Positions 6,401-12,853 of a stretch of 17,314 bases of DNA are shown piece after piece. A program made the position numbers and the translations under genes. The notes under the pieces were generated by a model. That model had not been told where the DNA came from, did no database searches, and worked only from the letters and a program-made list of their open reading frames with translations. Positions within the stretch are counted from its first letter, which is position 1. Each line of letters begins with the position of its first letter. Source of the DNA: Treponema sp. (GTDB lineage: Bacteria; Spirochaetota; Spirochaetia; Treponematales; Treponemataceae); contig JAEDDW010000036.1 in NCBI GenBank assembly GCA_016293645.1, positions 1 to 17,314 of the forward strand, given 5' to 3'.

Positions 6401-7362
6401 TGAAATATGAGTTAGGGATTGGAGTGGTGCCGAAGGCAAACGTGGTGGTTGCGCTTGACGAAACCGCCACGGTCGGAGCGAAAGCGGAGCCACGCAAAGC
6501 CCGGCGGACGCAGATCCTGAGCCTGTCGAAGGGTGCGGCCGCAACTTCCAGAAAGATGAAATCCGGGTTCGTAAGGTTCAGCGTATTTTTTTGTGCTGGA
6601 CTTACACTGTCAGTTTTGATTTTCATGCTGGCGTACATTCTGGTGAAAGGCATTTTGTATTTACAGCCTTCGTTGTTTGAATGGAAATATACTTCGGAAA
6701 ACTGTTCAGTAATGCCGTCGCTTATAAATACGATTTTAATGACTGTGCTTGCATTGCTCATTGCAAGTCCTTTGGGAATAGGTTCGGCAATTTATCTGGT
6801 TGAATATGCAGCAAAAGAGAATAGGTTTGTAAAACTCGTAAGGCTCACTACGGAAACTTTGACAGGTATTCCTTCCATAGTATATGGACTTTTTGGAATG
6901 TTGTTGTTTGTAGGAACTTTCCACTGGGGATATTCCCTTATGGCCGGAAGCAGCACTGTTGCGATAATGATTTTGCCTGTGATCATGCGTACTACGGAAG
7001 AGGCATTGTTTTCCGTACCGGATTCTTTCCGCGAAGGAAGTTTTGGTCTTGGTGCAGGAAAACTTAGGACTGTTTTTAAGATCGTCTTGCCAGATGCGAT
7101 GCCTGGAATTTTAAGCGGTGTGATTCTTGCGACCGGTCGTGTTGTCGGGGAGACTGCTGCCTTGATGTATACCGCAGGAACAGTGTCCCAGATTCCGTTG
7201 GGTGTGTTTGGTTCGGGAAGAACTCTGGCAGTGCATATGTATATTTTGAGTTCTGAAGGATTGCACACAAATCAGGCATTTGCAACTGCGGTTGTGCTGC
7301 TTTTGATGGTGATGATTGTCAATCTTCTGACTGAAAAACTTGCTGTGAAAATAGGAAAGTAA
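6397..7362 (+). CDS. pstA: phosphate ABC transporter permease PstA with an extra N-terminal segment
   Basis: This is the second Pst channel subunit (321 residues from ATG 6397). The conserved part starts near residue 54 (MKSGFVRFSVFF) and has six membrane segments, TGIPSIVYGLFG (156-167), the EAA loop EGSFGLGAGKLRTVFK (213-228) and GRVVGETAAL (247-256). Residues about 5-52 are not typical of PstA and are encoded by a GC-rich palindromic repeat inserted without breaking the frame. ATG 6397 has GAGG at 6387-6390, 6 bases upstream, and overlaps the pstC stop, so it looks like the native coupled start. ATG 6556 would give a standard-length PstA of 268 residues but has only a weak AGAAAG before it. 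Whether the extension is made is open. Confidence 0.9.
   Translation: MMKYELGIGVVPKANVVVALDETATVGAKAEPRKARRTQILSLSKGAAATSRKMKSGFVRFSVFFCAGLTLSVLIFMLAYILVKGILYLQPSLFEWKYTSENCSVMPSLINTILMTVLALLIASPLGIGSAIYLVEYAAKENRFVKLVRLTTETLTGIPSIVYGLFGMLLFVGTFHWGYSLMAGSSTVAIMILPVIMRTTEEALFSVPDSFREGSFGLGAGKLRTVFKIVLPDAMPGILSGVILATGRVVGETAALMYTAGTVSQIPLGVFGSGRTLAVHMYILSSEGLHTNQAFATAVVLLLMVMIVNLLTEKLAVKIGK
6441..6542 (+). repeat. GC-rich palindromic repeat inserted in the 5' part of pstA
   Basis: This stretch is much richer in G+C than the surrounding genes and holds two palindromes. The first pairs CGTGGTGGTT (6441-6450) with AACCGCCACG (6462-6471), with one G-T pair. The second pairs GCGGACGCA (6504-6512) with TGCGGCCGC (6534-6542), with one mismatch. 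The loop of the second contains CTGAGCCTGTCGAAGGG (6517-6533), a motif I recall from dispersed repeats in several bacterial genomes. The reading frame of pstA runs through it. The exact ends cannot be set from a single copy; the atypical region may reach from about 6410 to 6550. Confidence 0.65.
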
Positions 7363-7365
7363 ATA

Positions 7366-8118
7366 ATGGAAAAAATCAAAATCGAAAACATGGATCTGTT
7401 CTATGGGAATTTTCATGCCCTCAAGAACATCAACCTGGATATTGAAGCTAATAAAATTACAGCATTCATCGGACCAAGCGGATGCGGAAAATCTACTTTG
7501 CTGAAAAGTCTGAACCGCATGAATGACATGGTTGAAGGTTGCAGAATTACGGGAAAGATTATTTTGGATGGAGAGGAAATTTTCAACCGTAAGATGGATG
7601 TGAATCAGCTTCGGAAAAAAGTTGGAATGGTTTTTCAGAAACCAAATCCATTCCCAATGAGCATCTATGATAACATCGCGTACGGTCCCAGAACTCACGG
7701 AATAAAAAAGAAGTCGGAACTGGATGAAATTGTGGAGCAGTCATTGAGAAATGCAGCTATCTGGGATGAGATGAAAGACAATCTTAAGAAATCGGCACTG
7801 GCTTTAAGTGGAGGCCAGCAGCAGCGTTTGTGCATAGCCCGTGCACTTGCTGTTCAACCGGATGTACTTTTGATGGATGAACCAACTTCCGCACTGGACC
7901 CAATCTCAACATCTAAGATTGAAGACTGTGTCATGCAGCTTAAAGAAAAATACACAATTGTAATCGTTACTCATAACATGCAGCAGGCAGTTAGAATCAG
8001 TGACAAAACTGTTTTCTTTTTGCTAGGAGAAATAATCGAATCCGGAAATACAGAACAGATTTTCAGCATGCCTAAGAATCAGAAGACGGAAGATTATATA
8101 ACAGGAAGGTTTGGTTGA
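7366..8118 (+). CDS. pstB: phosphate ABC transporter ATPase PstB
   Basis: This 250-residue cytoplasmic ATPase drives Pst uptake. All ABC motifs are present: Walker A GPSGCGKS (36-43), Q-loop Q91 in VFQKPNPFPMS, signature LSGGQ (147-151), Walker B VLLMDE (167-172), D-loop SALDP and switch His203. The KPNPFPMSI segment and the C-terminal TEDYITGRFG are characteristic of PstB. Length is standard. The start lies 3 bases after the pstA stop with AGGAAAG upstream. The gene is followed after a single base by phoU. Confidence 0.97.
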   Translation: MEKIKIENMDLFYGNFHALKNINLDIEANKITAFIGPSGCGKSTLLKSLNRMNDMVEGCRITGKIILDGEEIFNRKMDVNQLRKKVGMVFQKPNPFPMSIYDNIAYGPRTHGIKKKSELDEIVEQSLRNAAIWDEMKDNLKKSALALSGGQQQRLCIARALAVQPDVLLMDEPTSALDPISTSKIEDCVMQLKEKYTIVIVTHNMQQAVRISDKTVFFLLGEIIESGNTEQIFSMPKNQKTEDYITGRFG

Positions 8119-8119
8119 T

Positions 8120-8782
8120 ATGCGTGAAAGATACGAAGAAGAATTGCGTCAGTTGAATACTTCGATCATAAGCATGGGTAAAATGATTGAAGTTGCCATT
8201 GAAAGTTCCATTCTGGCATTGATGGCCCATGATGTGAAAGCAGCGGATGTAATTATCAGATCCGATGATGCCATTGATGAAAAGGAGAAAGAAATAGAAC
8301 AGCTTTGTCTAAAACTTTTATTGAGGCAGCAGCCTGTAGCGGCGGAGCTGCGGCTTGTTACAGCAGCCTTGAAAATGGTTACTGATATGGAACGGATTGG
8401 AGATCATGCAGGTGATGTGGCGGATTTATTGAAACAGATGTGTGAGGTAAATGTCAGCGGAAAAGATGTTCTTGGAGCATATATCAATTCCCAGCTGAAC
8501 GAAATGGGAACTGCCATCCAGAAGATGCTCAAGGACAGCATCGAAGCCTACATAAACCGTGATGTTGATATGGCAAAAAAAGTAATAACAAGTGATGATG
8601 TGGCTGACGGTTTATATCATGAAATAAAAAGTGAACTCATATGGCAGATTCAGAACAAGGTAACTTATGCTGAACAGATTGCGGATTACCTTTTGATCGC
8701 CAAATATTTTGAACGCATTGGTGATCATGCAACAAACATTGCGGAATGGGTTATTTTTGCAATGACTGGTGATTTGAAATGA
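8120..8782 (+). CDS. phoU: phosphate signalling protein PhoU
   Basis: This 220-residue cytoplasmic protein has two three-helix PhoU repeats. The metal-binding-type motifs are ERIGDHAGD (91-99) and ERIGDHATN (198-206). PhoU links the Pst transporter to PhoR and restrains the Pho response when phosphate is plentiful. ATG 8120 is chosen because AGGAAGG (8103-8109) lies 10 bases upstream; the in-frame TTG at 8111 is too close to that site. It begins 1 base after the pstB stop and its own stop overlaps the next start (ATGA at 8779-8782). Confidence 0.95.
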   Translation: MRERYEEELRQLNTSIISMGKMIEVAIESSILALMAHDVKAADVIIRSDDAIDEKEKEIEQLCLKLLLRQQPVAAELRLVTAALKMVTDMERIGDHAGDVADLLKQMCEVNVSGKDVLGAYINSQLNEMGTAIQKMLKDSIEAYINRDVDMAKKVITSDDVADGLYHEIKSELIWQIQNKVTYAEQIADYLLIAKYFERIGDHATNIAEWVIFAMTGDLK

Positions 8783-9969
8783 TATTAAAGAAGAATATTC
8801 TGATTCTTTTTGGCAGTATGATTATCGCAGGTATTCTTTTTTTTATTCCCTCTGGGTTTGAAGGGGCTCTGCAGTTTAAGGATGCGGAAAAGTGCAGGGT
8901 GCTGGTCGAGGAAACCGATGATTCACGGCTGATAGACACGGGACTTATCAGAAGCGGCCAGCAGATATGCAGCGTTAGAATTCTTTCCGGAAAATTCAAG
9001 GGGCATCGGGCTGAAGGCTGGAACATGCTTGGTGGTTCATTGTCGCAGGATAAACTGTTCAGACCAGGAGATAAGGTTCAGGCTGTCATTCATTATGATA
9101 TTGGCAGGCAGGGACCGGAATTTTATTCCATAAATCTGATAGATTATTACAGACTTAATGGTGAACTGATTCTTGCTGTGGCATTCGGAATTTTTCTCAT
9201 TATCTTTGCCGGTACTACAGGTCTCCGTTCAGTTCTTTCATTTATAATTACAATTCTTGCACTTTGGAAAGTTCTTGTACCTCTATATCTGAAGGGGTTC
9301 AATCCGATATTGTCTGGAATTCTGGTTGTAGGTCTGATGACCTTTGTAATCCTGACCCTTGTCTACGGTTTTGACAGACGCCTTCTTTCTTCTTTCTGCG
9401 GTTCTATGTTTGGAATTATTTTTGCAGCTCTTCTGTCTTTTGCATTTACAAAAATTTTTCACATTCATGGAGCGGTCATGGCAAATTCTGAAAGCCTGCT
9501 TTATTCAGGTTTTCAGGATCTGAATCTTACGCAGATCTTCATGGCCTCGGTCTTTATCGGTGCCAGCGGTTCCGTCATGGATTTAAGTGTGGACATTACA
9601 AGTGCCGTTAACGAAGTTGTAAAAACTGCTGCAAGAAAAAGGATATATATAAGCCGTCGGGAGGCAGTATTATCAGGCCTGGCTGTTGCACGTGCCGCCA
9701 TGGGAACAATGACTACAACACTTTTACTTGCATATTCCGGAACATGCATTGCGCTTCTTATGACTTTTATGGCTCAGGGAACACCTCTGTACAACATACT
9801 GAACAACAACATCGTTTCCGCAGAAATCATCAACACCATAGCAGGAAGTTTTGGTCTTGCAATGACTGCACCTTTCACAGCTTTGATTGCCGGTAATATT
9901 CTGCATGGTAGTTTTTACAAACACTTAACTTCATCTTCATTAACTCTTAACACAAATCAGCTAGATTGA
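8779..9969 (+). CDS. YibE/F-like integral membrane protein
   Basis: This 396-residue protein matches the YibE/F-like family, whose function is unknown. One N-terminal membrane segment (about 7-25) is followed by a soluble, probably extracytoplasmic domain (about 30-125) that resembles a small beta fold. About seven membrane segments follow from 128. The family-typical stretch GASGSVMDLSVDITSAVNEV (261-280) is present, as is ARAAMGTMTTTLLLAY. It overlaps phoU by four bases (ATGA), so it is translationally tied to the pst operon, suggesting a role in phosphate physiology; the role itself cannot be read from sequence. Its last codons (about 379-392) double as a Pho-box array for the next genes. 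Confidence 0.85.
   Translation: MILKKNILILFGSMIIAGILFFIPSGFEGALQFKDAEKCRVLVEETDDSRLIDTGLIRSGQQICSVRILSGKFKGHRAEGWNMLGGSLSQDKLFRPGDKVQAVIHYDIGRQGPEFYSINLIDYYRLNGELILAVAFGIFLIIFAGTTGLRSVLSFIITILALWKVLVPLYLKGFNPILSGILVVGLMTFVILTLVYGFDRRLLSSFCGSMFGIIFAALLSFAFTKIFHIHGAVMANSESLLYSGFQDLNLTQIFMASVFIGASGSVMDLSVDITSAVNEVVKTAARKRIYISRREAVLSGLAVARAAMGTMTTTLLLAYSGTCIALLMTFMAQGTPLYNILNNNIVSAEIINTIAGSFGLAMTAPFTALIAGNILHGSFYKHLTSSSLTLNTNQLD
9914..9967 (+). promoter_or_regulatory. four-unit Pho box and -10 inside the end of the yibE/F gene
   Basis: Units in 11-bp phase are TTTACAA (9914-9920), TTAACTT (9925-9931), TTCATTA (9936-9942) and TTAACAC (9947-9953). Eight bases later is TAGATT (9962-9967), the same -10 at the same distance as in the pst promoter. 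The array lies within the coding sequence, and the -10 overlaps the yibE/F stop. It would drive the outer-membrane candidate and alkaline phosphatase genes, with transcription starting near 9974. Confidence 0.72.
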
Positions 9970-9971
9970 TT

Positions 9972-10025
9972 CCGTCATCTGAACCTCAAGGCTAAACCTA
10001 AAGCCAAATCTATATCAGGTGACGG
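9972..10025 (+). promoter_or_regulatory. leader stem-loop covering the ribosome site of the barrel gene
   Basis: CCGTCATCTGA (9972-9982) pairs with TCAGGTGACGG (10015-10025) over 11 positions with one G-U pair. A small inner GGCT (9990-9993) / AGCC (10002-10005) stem is possible. The right arm overlaps the ribosome site GGGGA (10024-10028) and an upstream AGGTGA. The predicted transcription start (about 9974) falls at the left arm, so this may be a 5'-terminal stem that stabilises the message or limits translation. There is no following T-run, so it is not an intrinsic terminator. Confidence 0.5.
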
Positions 10026-10033
10026 GGATTAAT

Positions 10034-11164
10034 ATGAAAAAAATTATGGTAACTGTTGCTGCATCAATTCTAGTATGCAGCATTATTTCAGCACAGTCAT
10101 TGAAACTTGTGAACACCTTCGGCGGAGACAGCGACAGTACTGGTGGTTCTGATCTTTTTACTTACGATAATCTGAAGGACGAGAACGGAAAGTACAAGGA
10201 CGACTACACCAACACAACTCGAGTAAGTGACAGGCTGCAGCTTGATGCAGGCGATAAGAATTTTGACTCGAGACTCAGAATGGAAATAGGAACAACAAAA
10301 TTAAACGGAAAGGAAAGTACAATTCGTTTTCGCGGATATGGTCGTTTCAAGCCGGTTGACCAGTTCAATCTGATTGCTGGAAATGAATTCTTTACAAAGG
10401 TACCTGTCAATGCCGGTTATCTTATTGCAAGTGACGATTATCCAAAATATGCAAGAATTCTTCAGAATGGATTTGGCGCAGTAAGCAACTGGAAACTTGC
10501 TGACGATGGAAGCATGAAGATCAGCTTTGCAGGCGGCTTGAAAGGAACTGACAGCAGTCTGAATGACAAGGACAAGAGAGGCCTTGATTTTGGATTTAAC
10601 TTTGATGTCAGAGATCTCGTAAGTCTCGGTGGATCTTTCCAGAATGCAACTGGCAATCAGCTTTCTGCCGCAGCCTTCGTAGGACTGAAAGCCATAGAAA
10701 ACCTCACATTGAATGCAGGATACATCTACAACTGTACCGATACGGATTTCATTTCCAAGTCAGCAAAGAACGCCATCAGCCTTTCCGCAGGATATGACTT
10801 TACAGATATGGGGCTTTTCCTTGGAGCTGATATTGTTTCAGGAATCAGTAATGAGTATCTGGACAAAGGAGATACAAAGAAATATCAGAAGAATGACAGC
10901 GATCTGATTCCATTCCAGACAAAGATCAGAATTTCATACAAGTTGGATGAATCTGTCGAAGTTGGTGCAAAGGCAAAAGTTTCAATGATGGTAGGTGATA
11001 GTGATTCAAGAAAGACTGAAATCTATCCAAATATCGCATACAAGCTTTCAAACAATTTCGGAACAATCTCAACTGGTGTACGTGTGACAATGGATTCAAG
11101 CGATATTGCAACGATTTCGATTCCACTGACATGGAAGTGCACTCTTGCTGACATCAAGAAATAA
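10034..11164 (+). CDS. exported protein, probable outer-membrane beta-barrel
   Basis: No named family is recognised. The 376-residue product starts with a clear signal peptide (MKKIMVTVAASILVCSIISA, cleavage likely before QSLK). The rest shows many short alternating polar/apolar segments with aromatic residues, separated by Asp/Lys/Asn/Gly-rich turns, as in spirochaete outer-membrane proteins. Examples are STIRFRGYGRF, LTLNAGYIYN and ISLSAGYDF. No internal hydrophobic helix is seen. ATG 10034 has GGGGA 5 bases upstream; a GTG at 10019 is in frame but would put codons before the signal peptide. The gene sits behind a Pho box and 14 bases before alkaline phosphatase. A phosphate-induced porin, functionally like PhoE, is a reasonable guess but not shown. 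Confidence 0.75.
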   Translation: MKKIMVTVAASILVCSIISAQSLKLVNTFGGDSDSTGGSDLFTYDNLKDENGKYKDDYTNTTRVSDRLQLDAGDKNFDSRLRMEIGTTKLNGKESTIRFRGYGRFKPVDQFNLIAGNEFFTKVPVNAGYLIASDDYPKYARILQNGFGAVSNWKLADDGSMKISFAGGLKGTDSSLNDKDKRGLDFGFNFDVRDLVSLGGSFQNATGNQLSAAAFVGLKAIENLTLNAGYIYNCTDTDFISKSAKNAISLSAGYDFTDMGLFLGADIVSGISNEYLDKGDTKKYQKNDSDLIPFQTKIRISYKLDESVEVGAKAKVSMMVGDSDSRKTEIYPNIAYKLSNNFGTISTGVRVTMDSSDIATISIPLTWKCTLADIKK

Positions 11165-11178
11165 AAAGGAAAGGTAAT

Positions 11179-12675
11179 ATGAAATCCATTAAGAAAACAG
11201 CCATATCAATGATTATGTTTGCTGTCATGGGAATGACAACAGTCCATGCAGCATCACCAGCTCCAAAATATGTATTCGTATTTGTCGGAGACGGAATGAG
11301 CTATCCGCAGATTCAGAGTGCAGCTTACTACACCGGTAAAGATGCAGGCGGAATTGTTGATGTCGTCAAGAAATCGGAAAACCCAGGTGATTCTCCAAAA
11401 ATGAAAGCCTTGAGTTTCTATGATTTTCCTGTAGCAGGTTCAGCAAGCACTTACGATGCAACATCATTTGCTCCTGATTCTGCATCAACTGCAACATCAA
11501 TTTTTACTGGTTACAAGACACACTCTTCTTCAATCAATGTGGACATCACAAAGAAAATCAAGTACCGCACAATTGCAGAACAGCTCCGCGATCAGAAGAA
11601 ATGGAAGATCGGCGTAATCTCAACCGTAAACCTGAACCACGCAACACCTGCCGCAACTTACGCACATCAGGCAAGCCGTAAGTCAAACTATCCCATCGGA
11701 CTTGAACTTGTTGAATCCAACTTCGATTATTTTGCCGGTGGTGCCCTGATGGAACCACAGGATAAAAAGAAAGACAAAAAGTCGATCTATGATCTTGCAA
11801 AAGATGCAGGCTATAAAGTGTGCTTTGATCAGAACGCGGCTGGAAGTCTTAAAAACGGAGACAAGGCCCTTGTAATTGCAGAAACTCTGGCAGACGCAGA
11901 TTCAATGAGCTATGACAATGACCGCAAAACCGGTGAATGGGCACTCCGCGATTATGTCCGCAAGGGAATTGAAGTCCTTGATAACAGGACAGGATTCTTC
12001 ATGATGGTAGAAGGCGGAAAAGTTGACTGGGCATGTCATGCCAACGATGCACGTTCTTCAATCGCCGATACTTTGGCTTTGAGCGAAGCCGTAGAAGAAG
12101 CAATCGCATTTTACAAAAAACATCCGAAAGAGACCTTGATCCTTGTGACAGCCGATCACGAAACCGGTGGACTTACAATCGGATATGCCGGAACTGACTA
12201 CAATCTGTTTTTCCGGACTTTGGACGGACAGAAAATCTCCTACGCAAAATATGATTCAGATTATGTTTCTTCATACAAGAAAAATCAGACAAGTTTTGCG
12301 GATGTGATGAAAGATGTCGAAGCTCTCTTCGGCCTGAAAATGCCAGGAAAAGACGGTTCCGACAAAAACGGTGGTCTTGTTCTTACTGGGTATGAACTTG
12401 GAAAAATCAAAACTGCCTATGAAAAGACAATCAAGAATGACAAGTCACGAAACCAGATGGAATACGACATCTACGGAACATACGAACCGCTGACAATTAC
12501 AATCACACATGTTCTTAATGCAAAGTGCGGTCTTGGATGGACAAGCAACAGCCACACCGGACTTCCGGTTCCAGTATTTGCCCTTGGAGCAGGTCAGGCG
12601 GAATTCGAAGGTTTTTATGATAACACGGACATCTACAAAAAGATGGCAAAGCTTGTAAAAGTTGCAAAAGATTAG
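11179..12675 (+). CDS. phoA: alkaline phosphatase (PhoA superfamily)
   Basis: This 498-residue exported enzyme releases phosphate from organic monoesters. The signal peptide covers about 1-25 (ending TVHAA). Catalytic landmarks, with Escherichia coli PhoA equivalents, are: D38 (D51) in VGDGM, nucleophile S101 in DSAST (S102), H154 and T156 in NHATPAAT (D153, T155), E278 in VEGGK (E322), D283 and W284 in VDWACHAND (D327, K328), H287 (H331), D326 and H327 in TADHETGG (D369, H370), and H459 in NSHTG (H412). The metal ligands are therefore complete. His and Trp at the 153 and 328 positions place it with the Bacillus/Thermotoga-like type. AAGGAAAGG (11166-11174) precedes the ATG. A strong terminator follows. 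Confidence 0.95.
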   Translation: MKSIKKTAISMIMFAVMGMTTVHAASPAPKYVFVFVGDGMSYPQIQSAAYYTGKDAGGIVDVVKKSENPGDSPKMKALSFYDFPVAGSASTYDATSFAPDSASTATSIFTGYKTHSSSINVDITKKIKYRTIAEQLRDQKKWKIGVISTVNLNHATPAATYAHQASRKSNYPIGLELVESNFDYFAGGALMEPQDKKKDKKSIYDLAKDAGYKVCFDQNAAGSLKNGDKALVIAETLADADSMSYDNDRKTGEWALRDYVRKGIEVLDNRTGFFMMVEGGKVDWACHANDARSSIADTLALSEAVEEAIAFYKKHPKETLILVTADHETGGLTIGYAGTDYNLFFRTLDGQKISYAKYDSDYVSSYKKNQTSFADVMKDVEALFGLKMPGKDGSDKNGGLVLTGYELGKIKTAYEKTIKNDKSRNQMEYDIYGTYEPLTITITHVLNAKCGLGWTSNSHTGLPVPVFALGAGQAEFEGFYDNTDIYKKMAKLVKVAKD

Positions 12676-12725
12676 AAGCAAACCACAGAAAATTCACAGC
12701 TGGAACTAAAAAAAAATCAATGCTG

Positions 12726-12761
12726 CCGTCTGACTTTCCTCCTTAAGTCAGGCGGTTTTTT
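12726..12761 (+). terminator. intrinsic terminator after alkaline phosphatase
   Basis: An 11-bp stem pairs CCGTCTGACTT (12726-12736) with AAGTCAGGCGG (12745-12755), with one G-U pair and an 8-base loop. It is followed directly by six T residues (12756-12761). It closes the barrel/phosphatase unit and insulates the Pho promoter that begins 8 bases later. Confidence 0.9.
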
Positions 12762-12768
12762 ATATCGT

Positions 12769-12822
12769 TTTACATGAATTTTACCAATCCTTCACAGATA
12801 CTTAACCTGCATAAATTACATT
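12769..12822 (+). promoter_or_regulatory. four-unit Pho box and -10 of the cotransporter-ppk-pfk operon
   Basis: Units in 11-bp phase are TTTACAT (12769-12775), TTTACCA (12780-12786), TTCACAG (12791-12797) and TTAACCT (12802-12808). This is the clearest array in the window. Eight bases later is TACATT (12817-12822) as the -10, the same geometry as the other two plus-strand arrays. Transcription would start near 12829. No -35 is evident. Confidence 0.78.
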
Positions 12823-12853
12823 AGGTTCAAACCAATCTTAAATGGAGTGTTCC

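Noticed and set aside
6353..6761. Minus-strand open frames across the GC-rich repeat in pstA
   Set aside because: GC-rich palindromic DNA has few stops in any frame; the peptides are low-complexity and have no ribosome sites.
12682..12699. ACCACAG and TTCACAG in 11-bp phase just after alkaline phosphatase
   Set aside because: Only two units, no -10 at the expected distance, and a strong terminator follows within 30 bases; probably chance or a relic.
12842..12853. ATG 12842 as the start of the second cotransporter
   Set aside because: No ribosome site before it, whereas ATG 12854 has GGAG at the right distance.
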